This document shows, piece by piece, positions 29,001 through 37,084 of a stretch of DNA of 64,000 bases. Source of the stretch: Spongiibacter tropicus DSM 19543 (GTDB lineage Bacteria; Pseudomonadota; Gammaproteobacteria; Pseudomonadales; Spongiibacteraceae); NCBI RefSeq assembly GCF_000420325.1, contig NZ_ATUS01000005.1, forward strand, positions 186,001 through 250,000, written 5' to 3'. The notes beneath the pieces were generated by a model. That model did not search any database and was not told the origin of the DNA. It saw only the letters and a list, made by a program, of their open reading frames with translations. Both the position numbers and the translations under genes were made by a program. Positions within the stretch are counted from its first letter, which is position 1; each line of letters starts with the position of its first letter.

Positions 29001-29120
29001 GGGATGAGCATCGGTACGCTGTTTACACTGTTTGTGGTGCCGGCCATGTACCAATACATCGGGCGGGACTACGGCAACGCGGACAAGAAAGCGGCGGCTG
29101 TCACTGGTGGCGAGACCTGA
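26007..29120 (+). CDS. RND efflux transporter permease (HAE1 family)
   Basis: A protein of 1037 residues, the full RND permease length, with the twelve-helix duplicated layout and two large periplasmic loops. It starts MHFTDIFVKRPVLAIVVSLVI as in MexI/AcrB-type pumps. The proton-relay aspartates are present in VVDDAIIVLENIHRH. The second half has ITYLVLAAQFES-type helix and GLVTLIGVISKHGILIVDFANRLQ. It exports hydrophobic compounds, probably drugs, solvents or signal molecules, using the adaptor encoded just before it. MexI/VmeB-like is the nearest impression; the substrate cannot be inferred. Confidence 0.95.
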   Translation: MHFTDIFVKRPVLAIVVSLVIFLLGLRAAQDLTVREYPEIQNAQITVSVVYPGADPELVEGFITTPLEREIASADGIDFLTSNSAQSLANITVNLSIDKDPNEALTEISAKVNKLRSQLPEGSEDPVIQLADAGGNAAMYLSFYSNTLSKAQITDYVIRVVEPELSSLGGVESVALLGGRNYAMRIWFDPERLAAHDMTPGEAFSAVRNQNVLSAVGETKGQYVKVGLAADTDLNTAESFKDLVLRSEGTQIVRLRDVADVVFGDESYDSVAHWDAESGLFLGINVRPDANLLAVTAEVREMWPRIVKALPEAIEANLSYDSTVYVNAAISDVRTTLVEAVLIVVVVIFLFLGSARSSIIPAVTVPLSLVGALFLMYSLGFSINLLTLLAMVLAIGMVVDDAIIVLENIHRHIEEGMEPNQAALVGARELVGPVIAMTITLVAVYAPIGFLTGITGKLFTEFAFTLAGAVLISGVIALTLTPMMCAKILRSTTGSSRLEVFLDEKFEFWRRGYKDRLHVALDQVNVIGVFGLIVLVSCFFLFTTSTSELAPAEDLGFAGVIAEGDGYSSPEYFTESFLATQRAILDHPEVDHTFAFNIAENGQSSMGFIGLIGTPWDARDKTMGDVANELGQSLVSIAPLRLAAFQPPPLPTPGQGYPVEFVLKSTAEPELLAEVGDEVVKRAEASNRFFYVASQLNFDRPEATLAIDRDKAGLLGVDMQSLSSDLTAMMAGAEVNRFSYLGRSYKVIAQVSRDERLNPEQLENFYTRGGQGELLPISTLTTLKKETKPRSIPHAQQLNSNTIIAVPRPDVSQGDALAVLENIAREVMPSNFQLDYAGSSRQFKQEGNALLVTFAFALLIIYLVLAAQFESFRDPLIILVTVPMSVCGALLCLNIFALTNGMQLTAFPGMTLNIYTQVGLVTLIGVISKHGILIVDFANRLQLENGMSKREAIEEAASIRLRPILMTTAALVVAMFPLLVATGPGASSRFSLGMIIASGMSIGTLFTLFVVPAMYQYIGRDYGNADKKAAAVTGGET

Positions 29121-29160
29121 GGGCGCGTATGATCGCGCCTTTAGCCTTTACAGAGGGTCA

Positions 29161-29445
29161 ATGGTGATCAAACACAATACGTATTTCGACGGCAATGTGC
29201 AGTCGCTGGGATTTGAGTCTAAGGGTCAGCCGGTATCAGTCGGGGTGATGGCTGCCGGTGAATACCAGTTCGGCACCGATGCTGCCGAACGCATGCTGGT
29301 CATCAGTGGCGAGCTGAATGTCCTGTTGCCCGGTAGTGATAACTGGCAGCGATTTGGTCCGGGTGAAGAATTTAACGTGCCTGCCAATAGTGCCTTTGAC
29401 CTTCAGATTCCCGAAACCAGCAGCTACGCCTGCTTCTACGGCTGA
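29161..29445 (+). CDS. ppnP: Pyrimidine/purine nucleoside phosphorylase PpnP
   Basis: A cupin-fold protein of 94 residues, MVIKHNTYFDGNVQSLGF at the start and GEYQFGTDAAERMLVISGEL, then NVPANSAFDLQ, matching E. coli YaiE (DUF1255), which phosphorolyses several nucleosides. ATG 29161 follows CAGAGGGTCA. It stands 40 bases after the RND gene but is probably independent. It ends before a strong hairpin shared with the convergent DUF1704 gene. Confidence 0.93.
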   Translation: MVIKHNTYFDGNVQSLGFESKGQPVSVGVMAAGEYQFGTDAAERMLVISGELNVLLPGSDNWQRFGPGEEFNVPANSAFDLQIPETSSYACFYG

Positions 29446-29452
29446 TCAGTTT

Positions 29453-29479
29453 GTCCTCTGGCTTGTCTTGCCAGAGGAC
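29453..29479. terminator. Hairpin between convergent ppnP and DUF1704 genes
   Basis: GTCCTCTGGC (29453-29462) and GCCAGAGGAC (29470-29479) pair perfectly over ten bases with a seven-base loop. It lies in the 39-base gap between convergent stops and could act in both directions, although the trailing T-runs are short. Confidence 0.65.
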
Positions 29480-29484
29480 GCTTC

Positions 29485-30777
29485 TCATGTTGAAAACAGC
29501 GATTGATAGTGCGCCTGCACACTTTGCAGGTCGAGCTTGGACAGACCGCTGGAAAACCCAAACCACACATACAAGCCATTCAGGTCGCGAAACATGGGCG
29601 GCAGATAGCGCGGTGGCTCGATAATACCTTCCTGCATATAGCGATACAGTACCGGTACGTCATCCAGGCTCACCTTGCCCACAAACAGCAGGGGCAACAG
29701 CTGCGGGGCGTCGGCCAGAATGGCGCTGCGGATGAAGTTCACCGTTTCCACCAGTCCTTTCACATAGGACAGATCCTTGGTGAAGCAACTGCCGCCCGCC
29801 ACCATGCCACCTCGGAACACCCGCTGAGCGATTTTGTAGCACTCGCGTTCATTCAGCCCCTGTGCCAGAAAATGACGGTAGACCTCGATAAAATCAGCGC
29901 CTCGCTCGGCCATATCGATGGCGACCACCCGGTCGCTGATCTTGCGTGCCCGGCCGGGGAAAGAGCTGAAGGTCAGTGTTTCGATCAACACTGCCAGTCC
30001 TTCCTGGAGTGCGGTAATACGTGGTGATCCGACACTCAGCCAGCTCGCCCAGGGTTGTGATCGACCGTTGAGAGTCGTGCCCACATGCACCCAGCCTTCG
30101 TGCACTTCCAGTACTTGCAGTTCCAGCTCGGAAAAATTGGCGTGGGTGTTCACCTTGATGCAGTCGCCCCCGGCAGAGGCGTCTGACACGATGCCATCAG
30201 ACTCTTTGACGCTGAAGTTGCTGCCATCGAAAAAGGGCAGCAGTCGCTGCTGAAGCTGGCGGACGGCTTCATCGGCGGGAATGTTCTTGGGGTAGGGGGC
30301 GGAGAGGTGGTGAGCGGCGGGCAGCGAAAAGATATCGCAGAAGCGCTGTCCCATCTCAATCAGAGGCGTCGTATCGCCATTCAGGGCGTCGCTTGCTGAG
30401 CCGTAGAGCTGTCGGCTGGCGGTGAGGAATGCTGGCGTGCCGCGGGCGGCGAGCAGCTCGGTAACACGCTGATACTGCTCGGCTGTTTCCCAAAGAATAT
30501 GGCCCAGTGGATCCGCTTCGCCAAGACGGTTATGCAGTCGCTGCTGAAAGTCTGACAGCTGGCGCTGCAACACTGCCGGTTCGAAATTCAGCGGGTTATT
30601 CTGCTGATAGAACGCACTGTCTATATCCGGCAGGCGCTGGGCATTGTTGGCAAAGAACGTCTGCTCGACCGACTGAGGCCACTTGATAGCATCAAGAATC
30701 AGTATCGGCTTTTGAATGGCAATCAATTCGTCTGATAGTTGGCGCAGTGTTTCGCGGTAGGTCTCGGTAACAGCCAT
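29485..30777 (-). CDS. DUF1704 (QEGLA-motif, MATCAP-type) putative zinc metallopeptidase
   Basis: A protein of 430 residues from ATG 30777 (MAVTETYRE) behind AGGATC. It belongs to the family named for 'flavohemoglobin expression-modulating QEGLA motif', now seen as relatives of the eukaryotic MATCAP tubulin carboxypeptidases. The putative metal site is visible: H226-E227-x-x-x-H231 in VHEGWVHVG and E259 in LQEGLAV. The C-terminal half has FRGGMVAGGSCFTKDLSYVKG. No signal peptide, so cytosolic. The C39-GNAT gene overlaps upstream on the same strand. Peptidase activity is inference from the family; the NO-related name reflects an early annotation. Confidence 0.88.
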   Translation of the reverse strand: MAVTETYRETLRQLSDELIAIQKPILILDAIKWPQSVEQTFFANNAQRLPDIDSAFYQQNNPLNFEPAVLQRQLSDFQQRLHNRLGEADPLGHILWETAEQYQRVTELLAARGTPAFLTASRQLYGSASDALNGDTTPLIEMGQRFCDIFSLPAAHHLSAPYPKNIPADEAVRQLQQRLLPFFDGSNFSVKESDGIVSDASAGGDCIKVNTHANFSELELQVLEVHEGWVHVGTTLNGRSQPWASWLSVGSPRITALQEGLAVLIETLTFSSFPGRARKISDRVVAIDMAERGADFIEVYRHFLAQGLNERECYKIAQRVFRGGMVAGGSCFTKDLSYVKGLVETVNFIRSAILADAPQLLPLLFVGKVSLDDVPVLYRYMQEGIIEPPRYLPPMFRDLNGLYVWFGFSSGLSKLDLQSVQAHYQSLFST

Positions 30778-30812
30778 AAAAGATCCTGTCTGTGGGGGCG
30801 ACACGCCCATCC

Positions 30813-31952
30813 TCATCCGTGGCGTCGGTCGATGGCAAGCAGGCAGCGCAAGCGCCGCTTGCCGTAACTGGCCATGGTGCTGAACTGGTCCAGCGAAATC
30901 GGTACATGGCGGTAATCCGCCTCAGATTGCCAATCGCTGGCACTGTCGTCCAGCGATTGGCCGTTCTCGGTGTTGCTGTCGGGGTCGTTAATAAAAACAG
31001 TGTTGGCGCTGTTGCGACTGAGGTAAACCCAGTGTGGCTGCCGACGTCGGTCCAGTGCCCAGGTGCTGATCAGCGCTACCACGTGTTCATGACGACTCAA
31101 TAGCTCAGCGAGCTGCCTGCGATCCAGTATGGCCTGCTGAATAGTGGCCGGGTACGTCGCCAACTGCTCAAGAAAGTCGCTGTGCACCCGCTCCAGCAGC
31201 TCTCGCCGGTCTTCCCCGCGCACACTGTCAAGAAAAGGCGGAGTCAGGTCGTTGATATACAGCGTGGTGTCAAAGCCTCTGCGCAGCGCTGCCAGCGCCA
31301 GCCCGTGAGGCGAGCAGCCGCCATGGCCGCGCCCCATAAAAATGGTGGTGGCTTCACGCCACAACTGTAATTCCTGACGTTGATTCAGGGCTTGAGTGGG
31401 GTCAAGTTGATGCATGGCCATCATCAGCGAGGCGGGGCCACAGGTAAATTCGGTGGTTTGGCGGTAGTAGGCCGGTGCCTGCTGCATGCCTTCTTTTGCG
31501 TGGCCGCGAAGCCGTTTTTCCATACGCAGGGCAGCCGCAGCATCCTCGTAATAGTCGGTCACCCGGTCAAAACGGCGATAGCCGCGCTGTTCGTATAGCG
31601 CGATGGCGGCACGGTTATCCTCACGCACCTCAAGCCGCAGAAACATACAGTTGCGCTGCCGGGCATGGTCTTCCGCGGCGTCCAGCAATTGCCCGGCAAT
31701 GCCTCTGCCTCGGCAATCGGGGTGGACGGCCAATGAGTATAGGCGGGCGAGCAGTGTTCCGCGGCGAAACAGCAGCAAGGCATAGCCCCGCAATACCGCG
31801 TTTTCTTCCCAGACAAGCAGGTGATGAGCGCCGTCGTGGATAAAGGCCCGTAAGCTGCGGCGGGATAGTCGATCGCCCTCAAAGCATGCGGTTTCCAGCG
31901 CCAGCAAGGCGTTGAGGTCGCTCAAAGCCGCTTCGCGAATAGCGGGATTCAC
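30813..31952 (-). CDS. GNAT acetyltransferase fused to a peptidase C39-like domain
   Basis: A two-domain protein of 379 residues. Residues 1-150 are a RimI-like GNAT domain with the acetyl-CoA loop VHPDCRGRGIAGQLL and ALYEQRGYRRF. Residues 155-379 are a papain-like C39 domain: C171 in TTEFTCGPASLMMAM, H307 in QPHWVYL and the following INDPD supply a full triad. C39 domains are known for cutting double-glycine leaders, yet here there is no membrane transporter attached and no signal. It lies 35 bases upstream of DUF1704 and divergent from the RimK-like gene, in what seems a conserved trio. Confidence 0.88.
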   Translation of the reverse strand: MNPAIREAALSDLNALLALETACFEGDRLSRRSLRAFIHDGAHHLLVWEENAVLRGYALLLFRRGTLLARLYSLAVHPDCRGRGIAGQLLDAAEDHARQRNCMFLRLEVREDNRAAIALYEQRGYRRFDRVTDYYEDAAAALRMEKRLRGHAKEGMQQAPAYYRQTTEFTCGPASLMMAMHQLDPTQALNQRQELQLWREATTIFMGRGHGGCSPHGLALAALRRGFDTTLYINDLTPPFLDSVRGEDRRELLERVHSDFLEQLATYPATIQQAILDRRQLAELLSRHEHVVALISTWALDRRRQPHWVYLSRNSANTVFINDPDSNTENGQSLDDSASDWQSEADYRHVPISLDQFSTMASYGKRRLRCLLAIDRRHG

Positions 31953-32165
31953 ACCGCTTGGCTCGGGGTAATGGACGCATTCATACTGGCAACCTGGTAG
32001 AGCGGCGGCGCCGCAAATATGGGCGGATCATACTGCGCAATATTTACTGACGACAATCCGCAGTGATCACTTGTTTAGGGTAATAGTTGGCCGCAGAATG
32101 CGCGCCATTGAGCGGCCTGTTGCCCGCTCGCTCAGGGATGCCCGTTGGGCCAGGAGAGTTGCCGC

Positions 32166-33629
32166 ATGTCCCGTTTTTTTGTGGTGGTTGATGATGTTCG
32201 CGACTGGGCGCCGTATTACCCCAGCAAGGATGTGATCAGCTTTGATGACTATCTGGCCTTGCCCGCTCAACGCGAGCGAGTGAGGGTGATTAACCTCTGT
32301 CGCTCTTACCGCTATTTGGGCAGCGGTTACTACTGCTCACTCCTGGCAGAGGCACGCGGACACAATGTGTTGCCGTCGGTGAAAACCCTCAGCGACCTCG
32401 GCCGCAAATCCCTGTCAGCGATTCAGTGGGAGGGGGTCGATCCGGTGCTGAGGGAGCTGCCCGCCGGTGAAGAGGGACAGCAGCACAAGCTGCGCTGTTG
32501 GTTTGGCGACACCTTGGATGATGCCTACCGCGATGTCGGTCGCTCGGTGTTCACGCATTTTCCCTGCCCGCTGCTTGAAATCACTCTGGAGTTTCGGCGT
32601 CGCTGGCGGCTGGAGAAGGTGCAGGCGGTCTCGCTGCGCGCCTTGAAATCCGCTGACGAGCAGGAGGCCTTTGCGACTACCTTTGAGCGCTTCAGTCGCA
32701 AAATGTGGCGCAAGCCGCCAGCGCGAAAAACCTTCCGCTACGACCTGGCGATTCTGGCTGATCCGGAAGAGGGGATGCCGCCCAGCGACAAGACGGCGCT
32801 GCGCAAGTTTATTCGAGCGGCAGAGCGACACGGCATTTCGGCTGAGCTGATTGGCAAGCGGGATTATCCCCGACTGGCTGAATATGACGCACTGTTTATT
32901 CGCGAGACCACATCGGTCAATCACCATACTTACCGCTTTGCCAAGCGTGCGGAAGCGGAGGGACTGGTGGTCATCGACGACTCCCAGTCCATTCTGCGTT
33001 GCACCAATAAAATCTACTTGGCTGACCTGTTGCGCAGCCATCGTCTGCCGGTGCCCGCGACGGAGTTCTTGCGGCGTGATCGTGACGGCGAGCTGGAGCG
33101 TCTGGTGACAACCTTGGGCTTGCCCATGGTATTGAAAGTGCCGGATGGGGCGTTTTCCAAGGGGGTGGTTAAGGTCGATACGATGGACGAATTGCGAGAG
33201 GAGAGCGCTCGTCTGCTGGACAAGTCGGCGCTGTTACTGGCGCAAGAGTTCATGTACACCGACTACGACTGGCGTATTGGTGTGCTCGATGGCAAGCCAC
33301 TGTATGCCTGTCGTTACTATATGGTGCGCAAGCATTGGCAAATTTACCGCCACGGCAAGCGCAGCCAGTCAGGCGGCTTTGATGCGGTGCCCCTGGACGA
33401 GGTGCCGAAGGCCGTGCTGGATACGGCGGTGAGCGCCTGTGCACTGATCGGAAAAAGTTTTTACGGGGTTGATCTCAAGCAGAAGGGTGACCGGGTTGTG
33501 GTGATCGAAGTCAACGACAACCCCAGTGTGGATTCAGGCGTTGAGGACAAGCTGCTGGGGGATGCTTTGTACGATGCGTTGATGAAGGTGTTTTTGCAAC
33601 GCATGGAAATGCGCGGTCGCAGAACATAA
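32166..33629 (+). CDS. RimK-family ATP-grasp ligase with N-terminal RLAN-type domain
   Basis: A cytosolic protein of 487 residues. The first about 190 residues form the N-terminal domain found in this family (RFFVVVDDVRDWAPYYPSKD and VINLCRSYRYLGSGYYCSLLAEARGH). The rest is an ATP-grasp fold of the RimK/glutathione-synthetase type, with VLKVPDGAFSKGVVKV as the nucleotide loop and VVVIEVNDNPSVDSGVED as the Mg-binding end. RimK proper adds glutamates to ribosomal protein S6; the target here is unknown. ATG 32166 follows CAGGAGAG. It is divergent from the GNAT-C39 and DUF1704 genes, with a shared promoter region of 213 bases. Confidence 0.88.
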   Translation: MSRFFVVVDDVRDWAPYYPSKDVISFDDYLALPAQRERVRVINLCRSYRYLGSGYYCSLLAEARGHNVLPSVKTLSDLGRKSLSAIQWEGVDPVLRELPAGEEGQQHKLRCWFGDTLDDAYRDVGRSVFTHFPCPLLEITLEFRRRWRLEKVQAVSLRALKSADEQEAFATTFERFSRKMWRKPPARKTFRYDLAILADPEEGMPPSDKTALRKFIRAAERHGISAELIGKRDYPRLAEYDALFIRETTSVNHHTYRFAKRAEAEGLVVIDDSQSILRCTNKIYLADLLRSHRLPVPATEFLRRDRDGELERLVTTLGLPMVLKVPDGAFSKGVVKVDTMDELREESARLLDKSALLLAQEFMYTDYDWRIGVLDGKPLYACRYYMVRKHWQIYRHGKRSQSGGFDAVPLDEVPKAVLDTAVSACALIGKSFYGVDLKQKGDRVVVIEVNDNPSVDSGVEDKLLGDALYDALMKVFLQRMEMRGRRT

Positions 33630-33631
33630 AA

Positions 33632-33655
33632 AAAACGGGCCGTCTGGCCCGTTTT
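33632..33655. terminator. Bidirectional rho-independent terminator
   Basis: AAAACGGGCC (33632-33641) and GGCCCGTTTT (33646-33655) form a perfect stem with a GTCT loop; the A-run on the left and T-run on the right give a U-tract on both strands. It lies between the convergent RimK-like and acyl-CoA dehydrogenase genes. Confidence 0.9.
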
Positions 33656-33676
33656 CCGTATTGCTTAGCGGCGGTT

Positions 33677-34813
33677 TTAGTAGCCGCAGAGGCTGGCGTA
33701 GCGGTCGCGGTGGAAACCGCTGTTACCCAGCAGATGACTGGCCATGCGCGAGCGTTTCAGAAAGAAACCGATTTCCAGTTCATCCGTCACGCCAATGCCG
33801 CCGTGCATCTGTACCGCCTCGCTGGTGACCAGCTCAAACACGTCGTTCAGACGAGCCTTGGCCAGACTGGCGAGCTGGGGCATGTCCGGGCGCTTGTCGT
33901 CGATGGCTGACAGGGCGTCAAGCACCACCGATTTAGCCAGCTCCAGCTCGATGTACATCAGTGATGCACGGTGTTGCAGGGCCTGGAAGGAGCCGATTTT
34001 GACGCCAAACTGCGAGCGCTCTTTCAGGTATTCCACGGTGCGTTGGAAGCACTCTTGAGCGCCACCCAGCATTTCAGCGGCCAGGCAGATACGGCCGCGG
34101 TCCAGTGCCGGTTCCAGCACAGGCCAGGCTTTGCCCAGTTCACCGATAAGCGCGTCGCTGCTGACCTCCACATCGAAATCGATGGCGGCGGCACCGCGAC
34201 TGTCGGCCATGCGGCGGCGGTGTCGTGAAACCCCCTGGGCGTTCCCGTCCACCAGAAACAGGCTCAGACCTTCCGCTTCGCCGGCCTTGCCGCTGCTGCG
34301 GGCCAGCACGATCAATTTGTCGGCGCTGTAGCCGTCGGTGACAAGGCTCTTGCTGCCGCTGAGGCGATAGCCTGAGGCGGTCGCTTCGGCGCGCAGAACG
34401 GTGTCGAGCGGCGCATGGTGATTGCCTTCTTCCATGGCCAGCGCCAGTGTCAGCTCGCCGCTGGCGATTTTCGGCAACAGCGCCGCCTTCTGCTCGTCGC
34501 TGGCGCCGAGCATCAGGATGGATGCGCCCAGTACCACGGTGCTCATCAGGGGCGAGGCCGCCAGTACACGGCCGCTCTCTTCAATGACGGCGCCAAGGCC
34601 CATAAAGCCGAAATCGAGGCCGTCGTATTCTTCGGGCAGGACGATGCTTGCCCAACCGAGTTCACACATCTGCTGCCAGTGTTCGCGGCTGTAGCCCATT
34701 TCATCGTCGCTGTCGCGCAGCTTGCGCAGGGCTTCGACGGGCATGTTCGCGCTCAGAAAATCCTTGGCGGTATCCTTGAGCAGGCGTTGTTCTTCATTCA
34801 GTACCAGTGCCAT
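33677..34813 (-). CDS. Acyl-CoA dehydrogenase-family protein (subunit 2 of a pair)
   Basis: A flavoprotein of 378 residues in the ACAD fold from ATG 34813 (MALVLNEEQRLL) behind GGAG. The N-terminal helices, a beta domain (LTLALAMEEGNHH) and C-terminal helices (QFGVKIGSFQALQHR and MHGGIGVTDELEIG) are present. The position that carries the catalytic Glu in classic ACADs is not obvious. It follows another ACAD by 16 bases. Such pairs are known to form heterotetramers that oxidise bulky CoA esters such as steroid side chains, so the two probably work together. Substrate is inference. Confidence 0.9.
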   Translation of the reverse strand: MALVLNEEQRLLKDTAKDFLSANMPVEALRKLRDSDDEMGYSREHWQQMCELGWASIVLPEEYDGLDFGFMGLGAVIEESGRVLAASPLMSTVVLGASILMLGASDEQKAALLPKIASGELTLALAMEEGNHHAPLDTVLRAEATASGYRLSGSKSLVTDGYSADKLIVLARSSGKAGEAEGLSLFLVDGNAQGVSRHRRRMADSRGAAAIDFDVEVSSDALIGELGKAWPVLEPALDRGRICLAAEMLGGAQECFQRTVEYLKERSQFGVKIGSFQALQHRASLMYIELELAKSVVLDALSAIDDKRPDMPQLASLAKARLNDVFELVTSEAVQMHGGIGVTDELEIGFFLKRSRMASHLLGNSGFHRDRYASLCGY

Positions 34814-34829
34814 TTCCGGTCTCCCTTTC

Positions 34830-36023
34830 TTACTGCTGAGGCAGGCCAAGGACACGCTTGGCAATGATGTTCAATTGGACTTCCGAGGTGCCGCCGGCAA
34901 TCGACAGGGCTTTGGAGAACAGCCAGCCGCGGGTGGTGAGATCTTCGTCTTCGTTGAAGCCATCACCGCCCCAGCCGAGGGCTTTATGCCCCAGCAGGGC
35001 AACCAGCAGCTCGTCTTTGCGCTTGGTTTCTTCGGTACCGACGTACTTCATGATCAGCGGCACATTGCTGTCGGCCTGACCACTCATGCGCTCTTCAAAC
35101 GTACGGAAGTGGGTGAGCCCCACGGCGCGGAAGGCCATCTCGTGACGGACCAGTTGGTCGCGCAATCCGGCGTCTTTGAGCTTGCCGTCGTCACCCAGAC
35201 CGACGTACTCCAGTGCGGCTTGTACCGGCCCGAAGCTGGGAGCAGGGGTGTCGCCGCCCACTTCTGACATCAGTTTGCGTTCGTGCTTGAGCAGGGCCTT
35301 GGCCACTGACCAGCCCTGGTTCAGCTCGCTGACGAGGTTCTTCTTCGGCACTTTCACATTGTCGAAGAAGGTCTGACAAAACTCTGACTCGCCACTGATC
35401 AGCTCGATGGGCGTGGTGGTTACACCGGGATCGTCCATGTCGATCAGCAGGAAACTGATTCCTTCCTGCTTTTTCGCGTCGGGGTCAGTGCGCACCAGAC
35501 AGAAGATCCAGTCGGATTTATCGGCGTTAGTCGTCCAGATTTTGGAGCCATTGACCAGGAAGTGGTCGCCCTTGTCCTCGGCCCGGGTTTGCAGGCTGGC
35601 AAGGTCGGAGCCCGCACCGGGTTCCGAGTAACCCTGACACCAGCGCGCGTCGCCGCGAACAATTTTGGGGATATGCTCGCGCTTCTGTTCTTCGTTGCCA
35701 AACTCCAACAGCGCGGGGCCAAGCATCCAGATACCCAGGTCGTAGAGCGGCGTGCGGCAGCCCAGCGCTTTCATTTCTTCGCGCAGGATTTTGGTTTGAC
35801 GCTCGTCAAGACCGCCACCACCGTATTCGGTCGGCCAGTCAGGCACCGTCCAGCCCTTGTCGGCCATGCGCTCGAGCCACAGTCTGGCATCGTCGCTGGG
35901 GAAGGATTTATTGCGTCCGGCCCAAACCTGCTCGTCGCGGGTAATCGGCTTACGCTGTGATTCGGGGCAGTTGTCCTCCAGCCATTGGCGGACTTCGAGG
36001 CGGAATTGGTCCAGATCGGCCAC
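34830..36023 (-). CDS. Acyl-CoA dehydrogenase-family protein (subunit 1 of a pair)
   Basis: A protein of 397 residues, MADLDQFRLEVRQWLEDN at the start, WCQGYSEPGAGSDLASLQTRA as the FAD/substrate loop, NGSKIWTTNA and IAGGTSEVQLNIIAKRVLGLP at the C-terminus. This is the ACAD signature set. It starts at ATG 36023 after GGAGAG and is the first gene of the operon, with the second ACAD 16 bases behind. 243 bases separate it from the divergent SDR gene, and no regulator gene lies in that space. The pair matches the FadE-type subunit pairs of steroid or terpenoid degradation, but I cannot name the substrate. Confidence 0.92.
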   Translation of the reverse strand: MADLDQFRLEVRQWLEDNCPESQRKPITRDEQVWAGRNKSFPSDDARLWLERMADKGWTVPDWPTEYGGGGLDERQTKILREEMKALGCRTPLYDLGIWMLGPALLEFGNEEQKREHIPKIVRGDARWCQGYSEPGAGSDLASLQTRAEDKGDHFLVNGSKIWTTNADKSDWIFCLVRTDPDAKKQEGISFLLIDMDDPGVTTTPIELISGESEFCQTFFDNVKVPKKNLVSELNQGWSVAKALLKHERKLMSEVGGDTPAPSFGPVQAALEYVGLGDDGKLKDAGLRDQLVRHEMAFRAVGLTHFRTFEERMSGQADSNVPLIMKYVGTEETKRKDELLVALLGHKALGWGGDGFNEDEDLTTRGWLFSKALSIAGGTSEVQLNIIAKRVLGLPQQ

Positions 36024-36266
36024 GTCGCTCTCCTGTAGTTTCTAGTGTGGTGGGGCGCTGGGCGCCGCTATAACAGGTGTTTTTTTCTGCGGGCCAGCTT
36101 ATCTCAGCCGTGTCGCAAGGCAAGGGCCAAACACGTCACCGGGACTAACATATTCGGTCACTTTCCCCCCGGCACCCTGCGCCTCCTACAAACGGGTGTT
36201 TCCCCGCGCAGCGAGCACTGCTATTTCTGTCAACCTTGTACACGACAACAATAAAACAGGAACACC

Positions 36267-37013
36267 ATGAAACGATTCGAAAATAAAAATGTATTGGTCA
36301 CCGGCGCTGGCTCGGGGATTGGGCGTGCAGCGGCGCAGCGGATTGCAGCAGAAGGCGGTCGGGTGCTGTGTGCCGACATCAATGCCAAGGGGATTGACGC
36401 AGTGGTTGCCGAGATTGCCGAGGCCGGTGGTAGTGCCGAAGCTATGGTGTTTGATCTCTCCCGCGAGGGGGACGCAGAGCGCAGTGTGGCCAAGGTGCGG
36501 GAGTGGGGGCAGTTGGATGCTGTGGTCAATATGGCCGGCATCTTGCGCTTTGCCAATGCCCACGAAACTCCGCTGGATGTGTGGCAGCAGATCATCAACG
36601 TCAATCTCACGGGCACGTTCATGCTGTGCAAGGCCGCGCTGCCTTCGCTGATTGAAAGTAAAGGGGCACTGATTAATGCGGCGTCGACCGCGTCGCTCAA
36701 AGGTCTGCCCTGGGGTGTGGCCTACGGTGCTAGCAAAGGCGGTGTGCTGGCGCTGACTCGCAGTATTGCCGTGGAATATGCCAAGCGCGGGGTGCGGGCA
36801 AACTGTGTGTGTCCCGGAGATATTCAAACGGGCATGGTGGATGGCCTGGCCTTTCCCGACGATGCCGATTTCAGCCTGCTGAGCCGTATCACCTCGCTGT
36901 CTGGTGCCAAGGGCCCCGACGTCGTGGCCGGGGTCATCGCCATGCTGGCGTCGGATGACGGTACGCATATCAATGGCGAAGAAATTCGTGTCGACGGCGG
37001 GATGCTCGCCTAG
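36267..37013 (+). CDS. Short-chain dehydrogenase/reductase
   Basis: A classical SDR of 248 residues with all the usual marks: TGAGSGIG at 12-19, the strand end CADIN (NAD preference suggested by the D), NMAG at 88-91, S140, Y153 and K157 in YGASK, and a C-terminal GEEIRVDGGMLA. It is probably an NAD-dependent alcohol dehydrogenase or 3-oxoacyl reductase. It is divergent from the ACAD pair, so it may oxidise the hydroxyacyl product of the same pathway. glpK follows after 71 bases. Confidence 0.92.
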   Translation: MKRFENKNVLVTGAGSGIGRAAAQRIAAEGGRVLCADINAKGIDAVVAEIAEAGGSAEAMVFDLSREGDAERSVAKVREWGQLDAVVNMAGILRFANAHETPLDVWQQIINVNLTGTFMLCKAALPSLIESKGALINAASTASLKGLPWGVAYGASKGGVLALTRSIAVEYAKRGVRANCVCPGDIQTGMVDGLAFPDDADFSLLSRITSLSGAKGPDVVAGVIAMLASDDGTHINGEEIRVDGGMLA

Positions 37014-37084
37014 ACGGTGCTTGTGCCACGCTGCCCTGCTGAGTACGCTTGCCTGTAACGAAAAGTACAGGGGAGAGGGCGCCG

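Noticed and set aside
29485-30777. Reading the DUF1704 gene as a nitric-oxide or flavohaemoglobin regulator
   Set aside because: The name comes from an old database label. No hmp or NO-related gene lies nearby, and the metal-site residues point to a peptidase-like protein.
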